From Lachnospiraceae bacterium (GTDB lineage Bacteria; Bacillota; Clostridia; Lachnospirales; Lachnospiraceae), in NCBI GenBank assembly GCA_900770785.1, contig CAAGLJ010000101.1, positions 1 to 64,000 of the forward strand: 64,000 nt of DNA, in the 5' to 3' direction. Below are positions 59,967-64,000 of this stretch, piece by piece. Under the pieces are notes generated by a model. That model did no database searches and was not told where the DNA came from. It saw nothing but the letters and a program-made list of their open reading frames with translations. Within the stretch, counting starts at the first letter, position 1. Every line of letters begins with the position of its first letter. The translations under genes and the position numbers were made by a program.

Positions 59967-61304
59967 TCAGTCAGTAACGGTAATGTGACTGTTCATGTCA
60001 TAGTAACCTACCGTATCCTTGTCCGATACTACCGTGAGATTCAATACGTCATACAGCCTGTGGTAAACCTGAAACTCCTCTTTTTCATAACCGGTTACTC
60101 CCAAAGACAAAAGATATTCTCCTCCCTGCAAATCCATCCGCTGTGCAAAAGTAATCCTTTTCACACTTCCGGCCTTTACCGGCTCCAGAAAAGCCTTTTC
60201 TACCAGAGTATTGGTTCCGGTTATTTCCACGCCCTTTACATTTTTAATGGTAAAGGCAAAAATAGGCCCTTCAATGTCCTGCCGGAAACGTACCTGCATA
60301 TGAACATTGCACTGATGGCCTTTAATCACCGCACTGCATTTTCTTCCTGCTTCATCCGTTACATAATACTGTTCTATAATCGCTGCCTTATTTCCATATT
60401 CCAGTACATCCGGGTTTGCGGCAATTCCACCGGCTGCTTTGTCAGCCTTTTCCTTTTCCCCGGCTTCGCTGCCAGTCTTTTTAAGACCCCCTGCCCTGCC
60501 TGCTGCCGCTTCAATATCCTTGTCATCCAAAAGACTGCCTTCTTCCTTCTCGGGCAGAGGATACTGTCCTACCAACACCTGTTTATAGGCATCGATCATC
60601 TCCTTGGGACTGCCCTCCGACAGCTTCACTCCCCTGTTCAGAAGAATTACCCGGTCACAGTATTTGGCAATACTGCTTAAATCATGGCTGACGAAGAGAA
60701 TGGTTTTTCCCATTTTTTTAAATTCATCGAATTTATGATAGCATTTGGCCTGAAAAAATACGTCACCCACCGACAGGGCCTCATCCACAATCAGAATTTC
60801 CGGTTCAATATTAATGGCTACTGCAAAGGCCAGCCGCACAAACATACCGCTGGAATAGGTCTTACAGGGCTGATAAACATAGTCTCCAATATCGGCAAAA
60901 TCCAGAATATCCTGTAGTCTGGCATCAATTTCCTTTTCCGAAAAGCCCATCATAGTACCATTCAAATAAACATTCTCAATGCCGTTATATTCCATATTGA
61001 ATCCGGCTCCCAGCTCCAGAAGGGCGGAGATTCTGCCATTTACGGTAAGCTCTCCGGCAGTGGGATTAAGTACCCCTGTAATAATTTTTAAAATAGTGGA
61101 TTTCCCGGAGCCATTGGTGCCGATAATTCCCACCGTTTCTCCCTGGTAAATGGACATATCTACCCCTTTAAGAGCATAATGCTCCTTATACAGCTTTTTC
61201 CGGGAAAGGCCCAGAGCTTCTTTCATTCGGTCAGAAGGCCTGTCGTACAGTTTATAAATTTTGGTAATCTGCTTTGCGCAGATAGCAATTTTTTTTTCTT
61301 CCAT
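59967..61304 (-). CDS. Polysaccharide ABC transporter ATPase with Wzt-type C-terminal domain
   Basis: A 445-aa protein. The N-terminal ATPase has Walker A GIIGTNGSGKSTILK near residue 59, the signature YSSGMFVRLAFAVAI and Walker B ILIVDEALSVGDVFF. It belongs to the TagH/Wzt/RgpD group. A variable Ala/Lys/Glu-rich linker (about 255-305) leads to a C-terminal beta-sandwich (residues 310-445) like the carbohydrate-binding Wzt domain, which selects chains with the right cap in O9a-type systems. It follows the permease by 18 bases and overlaps no gene. Confidence 0.93.
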   Translation of the reverse strand: MEEKKIAICAKQITKIYKLYDRPSDRMKEALGLSRKKLYKEHYALKGVDMSIYQGETVGIIGTNGSGKSTILKIITGVLNPTAGELTVNGRISALLELGAGFNMEYNGIENVYLNGTMMGFSEKEIDARLQDILDFADIGDYVYQPCKTYSSGMFVRLAFAVAINIEPEILIVDEALSVGDVFFQAKCYHKFDEFKKMGKTILFVSHDLSSIAKYCDRVILLNRGVKLSEGSPKEMIDAYKQVLVGQYPLPEKEEGSLLDDKDIEAAAGRAGGLKKTGSEAGEKEKADKAAGGIAANPDVLEYGNKAAIIEQYYVTDEAGRKCSAVIKGHQCNVHMQVRFRQDIEGPIFAFTIKNVKGVEITGTNTLVEKAFLEPVKAGSVKRITFAQRMDLQGGEYLLSLGVTGYEKEEFQVYHRLYDVLNLTVVSDKDTVGYYDMNSHITVTD

Positions 61305-61322
61305 AATTCCACAATCCGTCCT

Positions 61323-62318
61323 TTATAATACATCTGAAAAATGTACCTTCAGCCGTTTGAAAACCAAAGCCCCCAAACCGAAAATCACAACCGTAATAAT
61401 CCAGAAGTACATGGTGGAATAAAAATCTTCAAAAAACCAGGTTTTCTCATAAATTGCACTGCGATAGCCATTTACGATGTAAACCAGCGGATTGATTTTC
61501 ACCAGCATCTGTACCCTGGGGCCAAACTGATGAATATCCCACATTATGGGTGTCGCCCACATCCCCACCTGCAGCAAAATATTGATAATCTGTCCCAAAT
61601 CTCTGAAAAACACGATGACAGAGCAGGTTGTATAGCAGAGTCCCAGCACAAAAACGAACAGGCAAAAGCTGTAATAAAAAATCTGTATGGTATATAGACT
61701 GGGATAGTAGCCGTAAAGAATGCCGATGAGCAGCAGTATGCCGATGAAAAACACATGAATAAAGGCAGCCGCAATAATCTTGATAATGGGCAGTATGCTG
61801 ATTTTAAACACCACCTTTTTTACCAGATAATTATATTCCAGCATGGCATTGGTTCCGCTTTGCAGGCTTTCGGTAAAATAAAACCAGGGCACCAGTCCGG
61901 CGGTAAGAAACAGCACATAGGGAACGGTGCCTCCGGCTGCCTGGCGACCGGAATCCATGATAATATCAAAGACAATGTAATACATCGCCACCGTCACCAC
62001 CGGCTGAACCATCGCCCAGACTGCCCCCAGATAGGAGCCTGCATACCGCTTTTTAAAATCGTTTTTGGCCAGCTTCCAGATTAAATGTCTGCTCTGAAAA
62101 AGTTCAGCAGGCAATACCGTAATCTTATCGTACAGAAGGGCAAAGCCCAAAACAGCTATAAAAATAATTCCACAGGCAATCATCTTCTTTACCAGTTCAT
62201 CTTCCGGGTCTGCCAGAGGATTCTGATAAAACACAATAACAGCTGCCATGATCAACATGGCAACTGTAAAAAGAGAAATTCCTGTTTTTTTGCCGATTCG
62301 TTTTTTCGTCGTATTCAT
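61323..62318 (-). CDS. Polysaccharide ABC transporter permease (Wzm/TagG-like)
   Basis: A 331-aa ABC-2 permease. Residues about 75-331 hold the usual six helices (LIWKLAKNDFKKRYAGSYLGAVWAMVQPVVTVAMYYIVF, LFLTAGLVPWFYFTESLQSGTNAMLEYNYLVKKVVF, MWATPIMWDI, INPLVYIVNGYRSAIY). It also has an N-terminal extension with two extra helices (about 12-65) that are not part of standard Wzm. With the downstream ATPase it should export the lipid-linked polymer. It follows rfbC by 12 bases. Confidence 0.93.
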   Translation of the reverse strand: MNTTKKRIGKKTGISLFTVAMLIMAAVIVFYQNPLADPEDELVKKMIACGIIFIAVLGFALLYDKITVLPAELFQSRHLIWKLAKNDFKKRYAGSYLGAVWAMVQPVVTVAMYYIVFDIIMDSGRQAAGGTVPYVLFLTAGLVPWFYFTESLQSGTNAMLEYNYLVKKVVFKISILPIIKIIAAAFIHVFFIGILLLIGILYGYYPSLYTIQIFYYSFCLFVFVLGLCYTTCSVIVFFRDLGQIINILLQVGMWATPIMWDIHQFGPRVQMLVKINPLVYIVNGYRSAIYEKTWFFEDFYSTMYFWIITVVIFGLGALVFKRLKVHFSDVL

Positions 62319-62330
62319 TCCGGTCTCCCG

Positions 62331-62882
62331 TTATCTCCCAAAAGACTCAATACCGGGCCATTTGGTGTCTTTTTCCGACAGGATCAGCTCCATCCCCTCC
62401 GGTATGGGCCATTCAATTCCAATCTGAGGATCATTCCATAAAAGTCCACCTTCATCATCGGGACGGTAAAAGTCGGTACATTTATAGGCAAACTCTGCAT
62501 AGTCGGATAATACCACAAAACCATGAGCAAAATTTTTCGGGATAAAGAACTGTTTTTTATTCTCCTCACTTAGAATCACGCCATACCACTGGCCAAAGGT
62601 AGGAGAAGCCTTCCTTAAATCCACTGCCACGTCGAAAACCTCTCCCCGCACCACTCTCACCAGCTTGTCCTGAGGAAACTGTTTCTGAAAATGAAGTCCC
62701 CGCAATACTCCTTTTTTCGATGCAGACTGGTTATCCTGCACGAATACTTCTTTCATTCCTGCTGCTTCATAATCCTTATAATTATAAGTTTCCATAAAAT
62801 AGCCTCTGGAATCTCCAAAAACCTGAGGTGTAATCACCTTCAGTCCTTCAATATGGCATGTTTCTACTGTTATCTTTCCCAT
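62331..62882 (-). CDS. rfbC: dTDP-4-dehydrorhamnose 3,5-epimerase
   Basis: A 183-aa cupin enzyme (RmlC) of dTDP-L-rhamnose synthesis. Motifs are GDSRGYFMETYNYKDYEAAG, FVQDNQSASKKGVLRGLHFQ with the catalytic His, GEVFDVAVDLRKASPTFGQW and NFAHGFVVLSDYAEFAYKCTDFY with the catalytic Tyr. The ATG at 62882 has GGAAAG upstream; the frame open to 62924 does not. rmlA, rmlB and rmlD are not in the window. Its presence suggests rhamnose in the polymer. Confidence 0.95.
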   Translation of the reverse strand: MGKITVETCHIEGLKVITPQVFGDSRGYFMETYNYKDYEAAGMKEVFVQDNQSASKKGVLRGLHFQKQFPQDKLVRVVRGEVFDVAVDLRKASPTFGQWYGVILSEENKKQFFIPKNFAHGFVVLSDYAEFAYKCTDFYRPDDEGGLLWNDPQIGIEWPIPEGMELILSEKDTKWPGIESFGR

Positions 62883-62942
62883 AACTTTCTTTCCAATCCT
62901 TGTTTTCTTTTTTCTCTTTTCCATAAAGAGTGAGCCTTCTGC

Positions 62943-64000
62943 TTAAGGGTTATTCTGCATCTCTTCCATATCCAGAAAACTTAAGTTCAAATCTACCCTT
63001 CCTTCAATTCCCAGAATCCTTCCCGAAGAGCTGTACTGCCACATATGATACTTTTTATCATATGTGGGTGCATCTGCATATTCCGCCAGCCAGATAACGA
63101 TATTATCCGGCAGTCTGGAAGTATCCAGCTTATTATTATACCAGTTCTTGCTGGCGTAGATGCCCGCCTGATAGCCGCTGTTTCGGATAGTTTCACAAAA
63201 GGCTTCGCAGACAGCAGTTCTGGTTTTCACATCCAGCCCATCCGCTCTTCCTTCACCACCGGCTCCCTCTGTATCAATGAATACAGGATAGGTCAGTTTA
63301 TAATCCCGGCAAAGCTCAAGCACCATACTGGCCTCTTCTACCGCCTCCACCTGATTGATTGCCTGGGTGAAGAAATAGACTCCAACGGGAATTCCGGCCT
63401 CAGTAGCCCCCTCAATATTCTTCCTAAAATAATAATCCTCTACCAGACTGCCGGTAACGCTTCCCCGGTAGCCTACACGAATAATGGCATAGCTTACTCC
63501 CGCATCCTTTACCTTTGCCCAGTCGATGGTCTCGTTCCAGCGGGAAACATCTATGCCGAAAGCGGCATCCTCTCTGGTCAGAATCTGAGAAGGTCCGCTG
63601 CCCTCTTCCGTTTCCTCTATACGCCCTCCATCCTCTGCCAGAGCGTCCACTTCCTTCTCTGTTTTGATCAGCAGGGAAATATCTCCAATGGCTACATATT
63701 CCACCCGGGACTTGACCTTCACCGGCATTGCTTCGCGAGGAACGATAAAGCCTTCCTTCTCCATGAGTTTCACCTGGTATTCCCCGGCACTCAGCTCGCC
63801 CACATAGATGATTCCATCCCGGTCCAGATCCTTATACTCGTCCTCACCGTTAATCAGGATTTTAAAAAACTGCCCCTCAACGGTTTTGCCATCCTTGTCC
63901 ACAATCTGCACCCTGAGATCCTTCTCCACAGAGGTGGCAATTAAGGAGAGGCTTTCTCCCTCCTGTTCTTTTTGATCCATATCTGCATCATCGAAAAAGG
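62943..64000 (-). CDS. GH25 family lysozyme, 5' end cut by the window
   Basis: At least 345 aa. The frame stays open to the right edge, so the N-terminus is missing. An outer beta domain (residues 1-105 of the visible part, VDKDGKTVEGQFFKILINGEDEYKDLDRDG, with an EF-hand-like or Cna/SpaA-like feel) precedes a GH25 domain starting AFGIDVSRWNETIDWAKVKDAGVSYAIIRVGYRG. Catalytic acidic residues are in FGIDVS and PVFIDTEG. It cleaves peptidoglycan. Its place upstream of rfbC suggests wall remodelling for polymer attachment, or simply adjacency. Confidence 0.9.
   Translation of the reverse strand, partial: FFDDADMDQKEQEGESLSLIATSVEKDLRVQIVDKDGKTVEGQFFKILINGEDEYKDLDRDGIIYVGELSAGEYQVKLMEKEGFIVPREAMPVKVKSRVEYVAIGDISLLIKTEKEVDALAEDGGRIEETEEGSGPSQILTREDAAFGIDVSRWNETIDWAKVKDAGVSYAIIRVGYRGSVTGSLVEDYYFRKNIEGATEAGIPVGVYFFTQAINQVEAVEEASMVLELCRDYKLTYPVFIDTEGAGGEGRADGLDVKTRTAVCEAFCETIRNSGYQAGIYASKNWYNNKLDTSRLPDNIVIWLAEYADAPTYDKKYHMWQYSSSGRILGIEGRVDLNLSFLDMEEMQNNP

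Noticed and set aside
63045..63944. Open frame of 299 codons on the plus strand
   Set aside because: It lies wholly antisense to the GH25 lysozyme, which has clear motifs; the reverse frame has no recognisable domain.

Overview
The window looks like a chromosomal segment of a spore-forming, anaerobic member of the Clostridia, most likely family Lachnospiraceae. The reasons are a butyryl-CoA:acetate CoA-transferase-type gene, Spo0A-like, GerA-type and Csp-type sporulation/germination genes, Rnf-type subunits, RF2 with a programmed frameshift, Gram-positive ribosome binding sites and an LCP-type wall-polymer ligase. No insertion sequences, phage genes or CRISPR arrays were seen. Two tRNA-Ser genes are present, and a strong promoter firing off the left edge may belong to an rRNA operon.

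Layout. (1) 1-3.2 kb: the PLP synthase pair pdxS-pdxT with a divergent MocR-type regulator. (2) 3.3-3.6 kb: a two-gene tRNA-Ser unit. (3) 3.7-9.6 kb: one minus-strand run with the t6A genes tsaE, tsaB and tsaD plus rimI, rnz, ispD and small unknown genes. (4) 9.8-20.4 kb: housekeeping genes (nadE, hslO, a methyltransferase, a DUF368/PopT transporter, hisC, prfB, secA). (5) 20.7-25.7 kb: CoA-transferase, mtnA, an orphan AgrC-like kinase and a PfoR-like permease. (6) 25.8-36.2 kb: sporulation/regulatory genes and mixed accessory genes: a Spo0A DNA-binding domain without receiver, an XRE/S24-like regulator, a FAD oxidoreductase, metQ-like/rrf2/membrane protein, an LspA-like peptidase, and a GerA-type protein overlapping a Csp-like subtilase tail to tail.

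(7) 36.3-42.8 kb is the most unusual block: an eight-gene operon with EetA-like and EetB-like genes, a duplicated FMN-bind-like lipoprotein, ApbE, RnfC, RnfD, RnfG and a small unknown membrane protein. RnfA, RnfB and RnfE are not here. It reads as a hybrid between flavin-based extracellular electron transfer loci and Rnf. (8) 42.9-45.9 kb: a ClpX paralogue with a long charged insertion, and an HtrA protease. (9) 46-64 kb: a surface-polysaccharide locus with a priming sugar-phosphate transferase, five glycosyltransferases, phosphoglucomutase, RmlC, an ABC exporter whose ATPase carries a Wzt-type C-terminal domain, a fused methyltransferase-kinase resembling the O-antigen chain terminator WbdD, an LCP protein and a GH25 lysozyme cut by the right edge. 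Together these genes suggest ABC-dependent export of a capped polysaccharide that is then attached to the wall.

All family assignments come from reading motifs and remembered family features; no database search was run.
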